Source of the DNA: Firmicutes bacterium UBA3738
GTDB taxonomy: Bacteria; Bacillota; Clostridia; Peptostreptococcales; Anaerovoracaceae
DNA: 16,218 bases
Reading direction: 5' to 3'
NCBI GenBank assembly: GCA_002372505.1
Contig: DFGY01000073.1
Span: 1 to 16,218, forward strand
Below are positions 1 to 6,307 of the stretch, one piece after another. Position numbers and translations under genes: made by a program. The stretch's first letter is position 1. Every line of letters starts with the position of its first letter. The notes beneath the pieces are model-generated. The model was not told where the DNA came from and did no database searches. It saw only the letters and a list, made by a program, of their open reading frames with translations.

Positions 1-75
1 TTAGCTGATGCGAAAGTGGTGGGAGCATGTCACCAGACTAGAATCATAAAGGGGAAATATAAGATTGACAGGTGA
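1..75 (+). CDS. Possible 3' end of an upstream gene (partial)
   Basis: Reading frame 1 is open from the window edge for 24 codons and ends at TGA (73-75); the other two forward frames stop within the first six bases. The tail reads LADAKVVGACHQTRI and then a basic end, KYKIDR, which is plausible as a protein C-terminus but matches no family I recognise. The stop codon lies in the left arm (AGGTGA) of the first palindromic repeat, so the gene would end exactly where the repeat cluster starts. The antiporter gene at the other end of the window shows a similar arrangement. Twenty-four open codons can occur by chance, so this is a weak call. Confidence 0.3.
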   Translation, partial: LADAKVVGACHQTRIIKGKYKIDR

Positions 76-200
76 ATCAGAGAACCGTCCTCCTGCCACC
101 TTCCCCAGGTGAAACAAAAAGCCTGTCCCTCTGTTTCAAGAGAACCATACCCGGTCACCTTCCGAGCGGGACAAAAAGCCTGTCCCCATGAAACGCTCGG
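70..200. repeat. Cluster of two composite A-B palindromic repeats
   Basis: Two head-to-tail copies of a two-part element. Part A of copy 1 (70-101) has core AGAACCGTCC between arms AGGTG and CACCT, with an inner CAG/CTG pairing. Part B of copy 1 (110-138) has core ACAAAAAGCCTGTCCC between TGAAACA and TGTTTCA. Copy 2 has a degraded A part (about 139-160, AGAGAACC then GGTCACCT) and a B part (162-200) with the same core between perfect 7-bp arms CCGAGCG and CGCTCGG. The cores are shared, while the arms differ but still pair. The same A-B order is seen inverted at 16055-16116. Such elements in Firmicutes resemble REP-like sequences mobilised by IS200/RAYT-type transposases; that link is inference. 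Confidence 0.8.
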
Positions 201-202
201 TA

Positions 203-211
203 TGGTATAAT
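203..211 (+). promoter_or_regulatory. Extended -10 promoter of the aquaporin gene
   Basis: TGG-TATAAT gives a TGn extended -10 with a perfect TATAAT hexamer (206-211), about 62 bases before the aquaporin ATG. No -35 hexamer is seen at 17 bp spacing: that position (183-188) is occupied by the core of the B repeat, whose right arm ends at 200. Extended -10 promoters can function without a -35 box. Confidence 0.6.
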
Positions 212-273
212 GTGGAGCGAAATTATATAAATTATTAGAAAGTATTATGTATTTATAGAAGGAGGAAATTGAT

Positions 274-963
274 ATGAGGAAGTATATTGCGGAGTTTATT
301 GGCACGGCGGTGCTGGTGACCCTTGGATGTGGCACTGCTATGCTGGTGGGTTGCGATGCTTCTGTGGGAAGTAGCTATTTGCTCACGGCTCTGGCCTTCG
401 GTTTGGTAATTGTAGCTATGGCATACTCCATCGGCAATGTGTCCGGTTGTCATATTAACCCGGCGGTATCCCTTGGGGTGCTGATAAGAGGGGGCATGAG
501 CGTAAAGGATTTCATAGGCTACGTAATAGCACAGTGCCTCGGGGCACTGGCTGGCGCGGGACTGCTGGTGGCCATATTTGTAAGTGGCTTTGTTAATGAC
601 AGTACAGGCGCTTTGGGCAGCAATGGGCTTGCCGGTGTAAACGGCAGTATAGTTTCCGGTCTGCTGGTGGAAGTAGTCCTCACGTTTATTTTTGTAATGA
701 CGGTGCTGGGAGTTACATCGGAAAAGGCTCACCATGGATCCTTCGCAGGAATAGTTATAGGCCTTTCCCTTACTCTCGTTCACATTCTCGGAATTGGTCT
801 TACGGGGACTTCGGTCAACCCGGCAAGAAGCCTCGGCCCTGCAGTAGTTTCAGCAATTACAGGAAACAACGAGCCCCTGTCGGTAGTCTGGGTATTCATA
901 GTGGCACCTCTGATAGGTGGCGCCCTGGCTGCAATTGTTTACCGCGTACTGGAAGACAAGTAA
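274..963 (+). CDS. aqpZ: Aquaporin, AqpZ-like water channel (MIP family)
   Basis: Integral membrane channel of the major intrinsic protein family, 229 residues, the usual length for AqpZ. Both pore motifs are present: HINPAV with NPA at 62-64, and SVNPARS with NPAR at 182-185. Aligning the spacing to E. coli AqpZ puts the selectivity-filter residues at F42, H170, T179 and R185, the narrow water-specific set, rather than the W/G/F/R type of GlpF. I therefore predict water rather than glycerol transport. Six hydrophobic segments are apparent. The start is fixed by GGAGG (261-265) eight bases before ATG and by the extended -10 promoter at 203-211. The gene stands alone; its stop codon is the first part of a 50-bp tandem repeat leading to the next gene. 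Family call is firm; specificity is inferred from the filter residues. Confidence 0.93.
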   Translation: MRKYIAEFIGTAVLVTLGCGTAMLVGCDASVGSSYLLTALAFGLVIVAMAYSIGNVSGCHINPAVSLGVLIRGGMSVKDFIGYVIAQCLGALAGAGLLVAIFVSGFVNDSTGALGSNGLAGVNGSIVSGLLVEVVLTFIFVMTVLGVTSEKAHHGSFAGIVIGLSLTLVHILGIGLTGTSVNPARSLGPAVVSAITGNNEPLSVVWVFIVAPLIGGALAAIVYRVLEDK

Positions 964-1062
964 AAAGGAAAATGTTGGGAAAAGGTGACAAGAGAACCGT
1001 CCCCCTGTCATCAAAAGGAAAATGTTGGAAAAAGGTGACAAGAGAACCGTCCCCCTGTCATC
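963..1062 (+). repeat. 50-bp tandem direct repeat carrying A-type palindromes
   Basis: Units 963-1012 and 1013-1062 are identical except at one base (979 G, 1029 A). Each contains AAAAGGAAAATGTTGG followed by an A element: core AGAACCGTCC between GGTGACA and TGTCATC, a 7-bp stem with one G-T pair. The array starts on the last base of the aquaporin stop codon and fills nearly the whole gap to the lipoprotein. 49 of 50 identity points to a recent duplication. There is no B part here, unlike the other two repeat sites. Confidence 0.9.
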
Positions 1063-1072
1063 TAAGGTGAGT

Positions 1073-1696
1073 ATGGTGGAAAAGAAAAAGTTTGTTTTAG
1101 TAATGGTGTTTATTCTTGTTGTGGCGTTTTCTTTTGGGGCCTGCGGAGGTGAGGCGCCGGAATCCTCAGGGCAAGGTTCGGCCGGAAATAAGGAGGAGGG
1201 GGCCAAGGAGGTTCCTTCCGAGAAAACTGGAAAGTGGCTGAAAATAAAGAAGAAGGCTGAGGCTGACGGGAAGAAACACGATGTGGAATTTAGAGTGAAG
1301 AGCATCATAACCGATGAGAAAAAGGTGAAAAAAGAAATTGATGCCTTCAATGTATCAGGCACCAACGAAAGGATAGACCTGGACATAGGAAACGAGAATC
1401 TCCAGTACTGTGTGGCGAACTATGAGGTAAAATTTCCGGATAGTTTCCCGGATCAGGACTTTGGTCTGACTGATGTTACAGTGGATTTCAAAATAACTGC
1501 TCCCGACGGAAGCGAGGAAATAAGGAATGATGGAACGGTGTACCCGAACCTTACGGACACAAAGCAAATAGGAAGCATTCCCCAGGGATATGACTTTTAT
1601 TCCGGGCAAACTTACAAGGGAAAAATTGTGTATGCAATGGTAAAGGGCTGTAAGGAGTACCGCCTTAAAGCCGGGAAGTACTATATTAAACCTTAA
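1073..1696 (+). CDS. Small surface lipoprotein, DUF4352-like C-terminal domain
   Basis: Predicted lipoprotein of 207 residues from ATG 1073. It has a basic N-end (MVEKKK), a hydrophobic core to about residue 22, and a lipobox-like FGAC with the lipidated Cys at residue 24. A flexible Gly/Ser/Glu/Lys linker (to about residue 50) follows, then a mostly beta-type domain with one Cys pair (YCVANYEV and VKGCKEY) and the TYKGKIVYAMVKG stretch. This layout recalls DUF4352-type extracellular immunoglobulin-like lipoproteins, but I give that as resemblance only. The frame also has an ATG at 1022, but those 17 codons are pure palindromic repeat and would put charged residues before the signal peptide. 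The Shine-Dalgarno AAGGTGAG (1064-1071) sits very close to ATG 1073, so GTG 1076 is a possible alternative start. It converges on the CapK-like gene 16 bases away, with no clear terminator between them. Function unknown. Confidence 0.75.
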   Translation: MVEKKKFVLVMVFILVVAFSFGACGGEAPESSGQGSAGNKEEGAKEVPSEKTGKWLKIKKKAEADGKKHDVEFRVKSIITDEKKVKKEIDAFNVSGTNERIDLDIGNENLQYCVANYEVKFPDSFPDQDFGLTDVTVDFKITAPDGSEEIRNDGTVYPNLTDTKQIGSIPQGYDFYSGQTYKGKIVYAMVKGCKEYRLKAGKYYIKP

Positions 1697-1712
1697 TGAT
1701 TAAGCCTTAAAC

Positions 1713-3017
1713 TTACTTCATTTCGTTTACTATGAGACGGAGCTTGCCGTTGGCATCAGGCTCAATGACATCCATCCACTCAAATGAAATGTTCATGGGC
1801 TGTTTTAGCTTTTCATTCATCTGAGAAATGATTCTATCTTCAACAGCCTTAATATCTTCGTCGGTTAAATCGTCTATGGCTACGGCCTGTATGAGGAGAT
1901 CCTCAAAGGATTTCTGCACCAGTCTGACCTGGACGATTTCTTTGCTTTTGGCGAAGATGGGAGCAACCATAAAGAATGTGGTAAGGCTGCCATCGGCATG
2001 GGAAATAAAGTCATTGGATCTGCCGAGAATAGAAACAATAATCCGGTTGCCGTCATCATCAAAGCCCTGTCTGGCTCTGTCGCCTACAAGATAATTGATC
2101 AGCGGGAAATCCGTTCTGTAAAGTGGCGTGATGCACACATTGCCTTCATCTACAGGATTGCCCTCATCATCACAAATATTGACTGCAAAAAGGTCGCCCT
2201 GAATACGCCAGTGATCGGAGCCGGGATAACGCGTCATGCATGAGCCGAACTCAGCGGCACCGTAGGCATCAACAAGTCCGTCGCCAAAGAGTTCAAGAAA
2301 GAGAGCCCTTGCCTGATCGTCGATCATCTCTCCCGTAGGCACCAGGAACTTTGGATGATGCATTGGAATGCCATGCTTCTTTGCGTATAAGGAGATACGC
2401 ATAAGCTCGGTTTTATTCATATACAGCAAATCAGGTTTGATGCTATTGATCTGTTCAATGACCACCGGTTCAGGTTCATATTGATTAATAAACTCACGGC
2501 GCAGATAGCCTGCTTTCTGAAAAATATTCTTTTGTCCGGCGGATACGCTGTGGGCGGACATTCTGCTGGCAGTCATTCCAAGGAGAGGGTTGTAGCCGCC
2601 GCGGATAAGAACACGCATCCAGTTTGCCATGTTCCATGATTTTTCTCTGGGTGAGTAGTATACGCTAGTGGGTGTCCCGGAGGAACCGCTGGTGGTATCA
2701 AGGTAATAATATTCATATTTGTCCTTGCCCGTTTCTTCCTCCATCCATTGACGAAGCTCATTTTTCGAAAGGGTGGGGAACTTGTACAGATCCTCGGCGC
2801 AGGTAAAATCCTTGGGCTTAAGACCTACCCGATCAAATCTTTCACGATAAAATGGGATCTTGTAAGCCTCCTTCATTAACTTCCTGACTCTTCTGTCCCG
2901 GGCGCGAGTCTCCCTTTCATAGGAAGTTTTCGTTCCCTTTTGAAGTAAAAGAAGATTGAGACCCAAAAGGGCATTAACATATTTACGCTCTATTTTTTCG
3001 ATTTTCTTGTCAAACAT
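1713..3017 (-). CDS. CapK/PaaK-like adenylate-forming enzyme
   Basis: Cytosolic ANL-superfamily enzyme of 434 residues, close to the normal length of phenylacetate-CoA ligase and CapK proteins. The phosphate-binding loop is TTSGSSGTP at 108-116, the A5 motif is YGAAE (252-256), the ATP-ribose aspartate region is YLVGDRA (309-315), the hinge is LGRSND (331-336), and the C-terminal catalytic lysine motif is NGKLR with Lys425. All core motifs are intact, so it should activate a carboxylate as acyl-AMP. The substrate cannot be read from the sequence. Its start follows the ATP-grasp gene by 10 bases, and its ribosome binding site (TAAGGTGG) contains the stop codon of that gene, so the two are translationally coupled. 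CapK-like proteins are common in capsule and envelope polysaccharide loci, so the likely role is acylation of an envelope component; phenylacetate breakdown is unlikely because no paa genes are nearby. Confidence 0.85.
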   Translation of the reverse strand: MFDKKIEKIERKYVNALLGLNLLLLQKGTKTSYERETRARDRRVRKLMKEAYKIPFYRERFDRVGLKPKDFTCAEDLYKFPTLSKNELRQWMEEETGKDKYEYYYLDTTSGSSGTPTSVYYSPREKSWNMANWMRVLIRGGYNPLLGMTASRMSAHSVSAGQKNIFQKAGYLRREFINQYEPEPVVIEQINSIKPDLLYMNKTELMRISLYAKKHGIPMHHPKFLVPTGEMIDDQARALFLELFGDGLVDAYGAAEFGSCMTRYPGSDHWRIQGDLFAVNICDDEGNPVDEGNVCITPLYRTDFPLINYLVGDRARQGFDDDGNRIIVSILGRSNDFISHADGSLTTFFMVAPIFAKSKEIVQVRLVQKSFEDLLIQAVAIDDLTDEDIKAVEDRIISQMNEKLKQPMNISFEWMDVIEPDANGKLRLIVNEMK

Positions 3018-3027
3018 TTATACCACC

Positions 3028-4254
3028 TTAATCCCATATAGGATAAGAATATCCTTCATTTGTCTTTACTTTAATCTTTAACGTTTCGCGGATGTAATCC
3101 ATCCTGGCTGTAAGCTCATCGTTGTCCTCGGCGGAAACAATAACGGCATAACGGGATGTTTTGTCGGATGCCGCAGAATTGTTAACCATCCCTTCGTGGA
3201 TTTTATATAGCTGATTCCTATGGACATAAGGCAGAGCCTCAACTTCGGAAACACCTGAAATATCAACAACCTCGCCCACAGGAAGGTAGAATGCCAGGTA
3301 TCCACAGGCCGGGCCGCCGGCCACTATGTCCGGAAGGGACTTTTGTTCTCCAAGGCAGATGTTCACAAGGAATTCTTCCGTGTGAAGACCTGTTGCAATT
3401 GAAATAAGGTCAGAAGAAATGTAGACTCCTCCACCTCTTGCAGCAGTTTCCAAAAGATAAATTTCATCATCTTCCACAATATACTCGCTGTGGGTAATGC
3501 CTTGATTAAGGCCGAAGCCTTTTATTATCTTCTGGTTCACCGCAAGAATTCTATTGACTAGATGAGCATCGGCAATGGAAGGAGTGATTCGTGTCTTTGC
3601 GGAATAAGATTTTCGAGTAGTAAAATAAACCGTATCCCCGATAATCAGATTCACCGTTTCACCATTTAAAGTCATGCTCTCAACGAAGAATTCTCTTCCG
3701 GATATTTCTCTTTGAACCAGGACTGTACCGTCTGAAGAAAATTGTTTTGCCTCTTCGTATGAGGTGCGCAGCTCCTCTGCAGTCGAACAGGAAAAAATCC
3801 CGCGGGAGCCCTGAGAGTCATTGGGTTTAATAAGAACGCTCCTTCCCAACCCTTCCATGAAGGATACAGCCTCTTCCACAGAGCTTGTGCTGCATGAAGG
3901 AATTCTGCATAGATTCAGCTCCTCAAGACGTCTGTCCATCAGGGATTTGTCGGTAAATAACTTGCTGGTCTCATAACCAATTCCCGGGAGGCCGAGCTTT
4001 TCCGATATATAGGCGACGGTTCTGACAGGAATGTCTGTCTGATCTGTAATTGCACCATCAATTTTTTCAGCTTCGGCTATCTTGAGTATTTCCTCGCGGT
4101 CCCGTACATCCATTTTGTAAACGGAAGATACTTTTTCGGCGACTGCATCATCCACCTCAGGAGCTACTAAAACCACCTCGTGGTTTTCGGCAGCATATTC
4201 AATGAGGGGAATCTGAAAGTCTCCTGCTCCAATTATCATTATTTTTTTTGCCAT
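3028..4254 (-). CDS. ATP-grasp carboxylate-amine ligase
   Basis: Cytosolic ATP-grasp enzyme of 408 residues from ATG 4254. An N-terminal preATP-grasp Rossmann-type segment begins KIMIIGAGDFQIP. ATP-binding lysine region VLIKPNDSQGSRG (140-152), VQREISGREF (180-189), and the metal/ATP site HSEYIV (255-260) with YLLETAARGGG (266-276) follow. The class joins a carboxylate to an amine through an acyl-phosphate. The frame continues 37 codons upstream, but that extension reads as untranslated leader; AGGA nine bases before ATG 4254 and the classical MAKKIMIIGAG start support the shorter form. First gene of a two-gene operon with the CapK-like enzyme. Biotin carboxylase, PurK and amino-acid ligase families share this fold; the absence of any purine genes and the partner enzyme favour an amino-acid or amino-sugar ligation in envelope chemistry. 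Substrate unknown. Confidence 0.85.
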   Translation of the reverse strand: MAKKIMIIGAGDFQIPLIEYAAENHEVVLVAPEVDDAVAEKVSSVYKMDVRDREEILKIAEAEKIDGAITDQTDIPVRTVAYISEKLGLPGIGYETSKLFTDKSLMDRRLEELNLCRIPSCSTSSVEEAVSFMEGLGRSVLIKPNDSQGSRGIFSCSTAEELRTSYEEAKQFSSDGTVLVQREISGREFFVESMTLNGETVNLIIGDTVYFTTRKSYSAKTRITPSIADAHLVNRILAVNQKIIKGFGLNQGITHSEYIVEDDEIYLLETAARGGGVYISSDLISIATGLHTEEFLVNICLGEQKSLPDIVAGGPACGYLAFYLPVGEVVDISGVSEVEALPYVHRNQLYKIHEGMVNNSAASDKTSRYAVIVSAEDNDELTARMDYIRETLKIKVKTNEGYSYPIWD

Positions 4255-4317
4255 TTTTTTAATCCTGTTTATTCGTCTGCCCCTTCGATAGTAGGCACCA
4301 AACTTGTAAGAAAGATT

Positions 4318-4323
4318 ATCATA
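4318..4323 (-). promoter_or_regulatory. Possible -10 box of the ATP-grasp/CapK operon
   Basis: On the minus strand TATGAT (5 of 6 to consensus) lies about 64 bases before the ATP-grasp ATG. No convincing -35 is found at 16-18 bp, only T-rich sequence. Weak call, made because the gene has no other visible promoter downstream of the NlpC/P60 terminator. Confidence 0.25.
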
Positions 4324-4365
4324 GTACATGTTAAAAATCAATAAAGAATAAAGAGCCAAGAGCAT

Positions 4366-4397
4366 AAAAAAACGCTGTATAAAGTGTATACAGCGTT
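4366..4397 (-). terminator. Rho-independent terminator of the NlpC/P60 gene
   Basis: A perfect 11-bp stem, AACGCTGTATA (4371-4381) with TATACAGCGTT (4387-4397), has a 5-base loop. Read on the minus strand it is followed directly by seven U residues (A-run at 4366-4372). It lies 15 bases past the NlpC/P60 stop and separates that gene from the ATP-grasp operon on the same strand. Confidence 0.9.
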
Positions 4398-4412
4398 AAT
4401 GAAACAGATGAA

Positions 4413-5021
4413 TTATTCTTCGAAATTGCTTTCGGCATTGTCTTCGAAATTATATTCGCATTTATCGAGATATCTTCCGTAATAATCGCTATTATCACGG
4501 ATTACATTTTCCATGCGGATGACAGAACGCGGTGCATTTCTGAGTTTACGGAGCGTAACGCCACCTGCGGCACTGTTCGCTTCAATAACAACGTGCCTAC
4601 CGTCCTTCTTGCCATAATAGATACTTACGTGCTGACGCCATGAACCGGGATGGAAAATAAGGATATCACCGGGCTTAGCCTTTGAAAGGCCTTTTCTGTA
4701 GGAACCGACCTTCTTGCCAAGCTTAATAGCTTTTCTTTCCATTCTCCTCAAGCTGCCACCGGGGAGCTTGACCTTTGCGTACCTTTTATATATACCCTGT
4801 ACAAAACCTGTGCAGTCCACACGATTCTTGTCTCCCTTTTTGTCCAAGTCCTTAAGGTATGTGCCACCTCTTTTATATCTTGAACCAAGATACTTCTTTG
4901 CGTATTTAACTAAGTGCTCACCCGGATCCAAAGGATCTTTCGATGCAGCACTTGCCTCCATGGGAAGGACGGTGGTAAATGCGAGTATTAATGCTATAAC
5001 TGTTGTAACTATCTTTTTCAT
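4413..5021 (-). CDS. Secreted NlpC/P60 cysteine peptidase
   Basis: Extracellular peptidoglycan endopeptidase, 202 residues. A Sec signal peptide (MKKIVTTVIALILAF...) ends at a likely ASA/A cut after residue 25. The NlpC/P60 domain fills most of the rest: LVKYAKKYLGSRYKRGG (37-53), then the nucleophile in RVDCTGF with Cys70, KPGDILIF (116-123), and the catalytic His in QHVSIYYG, His131. VVIEAN (144-149) supplies the likely third polar position. Members cleave stem peptides, usually at D-Glu-diaminopimelate or Lys. There is no SH3 or LysM targeting domain; the mature protein is strongly basic, which could favour binding to anionic wall polymers. The frame runs upstream to 5186, but GGGGG (5034 region) before ATG 5021 and the signal peptide define the start. 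It ends at a strong terminator and is divergent from the L,D-transpeptidase gene. Confidence 0.9.
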   Translation of the reverse strand: MKKIVTTVIALILAFTTVLPMEASAASKDPLDPGEHLVKYAKKYLGSRYKRGGTYLKDLDKKGDKNRVDCTGFVQGIYKRYAKVKLPGGSLRRMERKAIKLGKKVGSYRKGLSKAKPGDILIFHPGSWRQHVSIYYGKKDGRHVVIEANSAAGGVTLRKLRNAPRSVIRMENVIRDNSDYYGRYLDKCEYNFEDNAESNFEE

Positions 5022-5053
5022 AATGGTAACTTTCCCCCTTACGGAAAGAGAGT

Positions 5054-5082
5054 CTAATAAATCCATGTGATAAACATGTGAA
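5054..5082 (-). promoter_or_regulatory. Candidate promoter of the NlpC/P60 gene
   Basis: On the minus strand TTCACA (5077-5082; 5 of 6) is followed after 17 bp by TATTAG (5054-5059; 4 of 6). Three copies of CATGTGA (5064-5070, 5075-5081, 5127-5133) lie in and next to it; the first two are exactly 11 bp apart, one helical turn. They could be a regulator site. Confidence 0.4.
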
Positions 5083-5153
5083 CTCAGTATGAAAGCCTTG
5101 CAAATATAAAGTGAAAGGCGGATAGACATGTGAAAAATGGGGAAAAGACATTG

Positions 5154-5182
5154 TTGTAGAAGAAAAACATTTATGATACAAT
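5154..5182 (+). promoter_or_regulatory. Promoter of the L,D-transpeptidase gene
   Basis: TTGTAG (5154-5159), 17 bp, then TACAAT (5177-5182) preceded by TGA, an extended -10. The start of transcription would be near 5189, about 34 bases before ATG 5223. The ATG at 5181 overlaps the -10 box and so cannot be the translation start. Confidence 0.65.
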
Positions 5183-5222
5183 GCACTCGAAAAAAACAGA
5201 TAATATTAAGGAGAAAAGTTTA

Positions 5223-6302
5223 ATGACGAAAAAGTGTGTAAAAGTAAGCATTTGTATATTGCTTGCATTAGTTTTAGCAGGGGGCCCTATTTTCCAGATG
5301 GAGGCCATGGCGGCGGATCAGAAGCGTCCGGAAAAGGTCAGCGCTACTTCAAACAGTGAAACAAACGACGTGGTTCTGACTTGGAATAAGGTCAAAGGTG
5401 CGGAATTTTACAGCGTATACAGAAGCACAAAAAAGAAAATTCCTTCGAAGGCATATGCGATAGTGGAGACAAACAAATTTAAGGATCGCAATCTTGAAGG
5501 TGGCAAATACTACTATTGGGTAAAAGCCGAAGATGAAGAAGGAATTGAGACACCGGCCTCCACAAGAGCAGGGATAATAGTAAAAGACTACCTGACCTTA
5601 TCGGAAATTCGTACGGTAACCTGGTCAGCAACTCTTCGCAAGACAATCACCTTAGACGGGATGAAATTAAAGAAGGGTACAACTGTAAAGCCGACGAAAC
5701 ATTCAAAATACATTCCTTTCCGCGGACCAAAGAGAGTATACATTACCTATAAGAATGAGGAAGGAAAGAAAGTTGCTTCAGGTTGGGTCAAGTGGTCCAC
5801 AGTTAAATCCATAAAGGGTCATGTTTCCTATGACAAAAAGAAAAAGAAACTGCTGGACTGGACTGAGAAGAAAAAGGAAAGCTATGTAAAAAGATATTCC
5901 AGCAAAACCAAATATCTTGTCTGGACCAATTTCTACACTCAGAGAGTAAATATATTCAGAGGAAAGAAAGGAAACTGGAATCTGATTAAGACCTTCCGCT
6001 GCACCAGCGGCAAGTACGGCAAGCAGACACCTAAAGGCGTTATGGTTCTCAAAAAGCACAAACCGAGACGTACCAGATACAACGGCGTTCTGAGTTTAAG
6101 ATACTACTACAAATATCTGAGCTTCTTTAACGGCTATGATGCCTTCCACTCAGTGGCATGGAGACTGCCTGACAACAAGCTGATTAAGAAAATCATGAAG
6201 GATGGCACGCCAAATACCACCGGCTGCGTCAGATTGAGCGTAGAAAATGCCAAGTATATGTATAAGAGAATACCACTTGGCACTAAGGTCGTAATGTATT
6301 AA
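5223..6302 (+). CDS. Secreted FN3 + YkuD L,D-transpeptidase
   Basis: Exported wall enzyme, 359 residues. A signal peptide (MTKKCVKVSICILL...) ends near AMA/A at residues 29-31. A fibronectin type III domain follows (about 36-118: PEKVSATS, VVLTWNKVKGAEFYSVYR, YYYWVKAEDEEG), then a linker of about 110 residues, possibly an SH3-like fold. The YkuD domain occupies 229-359: RVNIFRGKKGNW, TFRCTSGKYGKQTPKG, catalytic His309 in AFHSV, and TTGCVRLS with nucleophile Cys335 and Arg337. These enzymes form 3-3 peptidoglycan cross-links or attach proteins to the wall. The usual HG and SxGC forms are varied here (HS, TTGC), but the catalytic residues are kept. AAGGAG (5208-5213) nine bases before ATG 5223 fixes the start. 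It is divergent from an NlpC/P60 peptidase and converges on the GT2 gene after only 5 bases. Confidence 0.9.
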   Translation: MTKKCVKVSICILLALVLAGGPIFQMEAMAADQKRPEKVSATSNSETNDVVLTWNKVKGAEFYSVYRSTKKKIPSKAYAIVETNKFKDRNLEGGKYYYWVKAEDEEGIETPASTRAGIIVKDYLTLSEIRTVTWSATLRKTITLDGMKLKKGTTVKPTKHSKYIPFRGPKRVYITYKNEEGKKVASGWVKWSTVKSIKGHVSYDKKKKKLLDWTEKKKESYVKRYSSKTKYLVWTNFYTQRVNIFRGKKGNWNLIKTFRCTSGKYGKQTPKGVMVLKKHKPRRTRYNGVLSLRYYYKYLSFFNGYDAFHSVAWRLPDNKLIKKIMKDGTPNTTGCVRLSVENAKYMYKRIPLGTKVVMY

Positions 6303-6307
6303 TTTCT

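Noticed and set aside
70..200. CRISPR-like array
   Set aside because: The repeats are palindromic, unequal in length and spacing, and contain no regular spacers; no cas genes are present.
274..963. Glycerol facilitator (GlpF) for the aquaporin
   Set aside because: The selectivity-filter residues F42, H170, T179 and R185 match water-specific AqpZ, and the second motif lacks the NPARD form common in GlpF.
1022..1072. ATG 1022 as start of the lipoprotein
   Set aside because: Its first 17 codons are the palindromic repeat copied from 963-1012 and would precede the signal peptide with charged residues; ATG 1073 gives a normal lipoprotein signal.
1692..1712. CTTAATGATTAAG palindrome between the lipoprotein and CapK-like genes as terminator
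   Set aside because: The stem is only 5 AT-rich base pairs with no U-run on either strand.
4255..4365. Upstream extension of the ATP-grasp frame to 4365
   Set aside because: It would add 37 residues before the classical MAKKIMIIGAG opening, starts next to the terminator and lacks a ribosome binding site.
5022..5186. Upstream extension of the NlpC/P60 frame to 5186
   Set aside because: It adds 55 residues before a complete signal peptide and covers the divergent promoters.
5181..5222. ATG 5181 as start of the L,D-transpeptidase
   Set aside because: It lies inside the -10 box of the promoter; ATG 5223 has AAGGAG at good spacing and a direct signal peptide.
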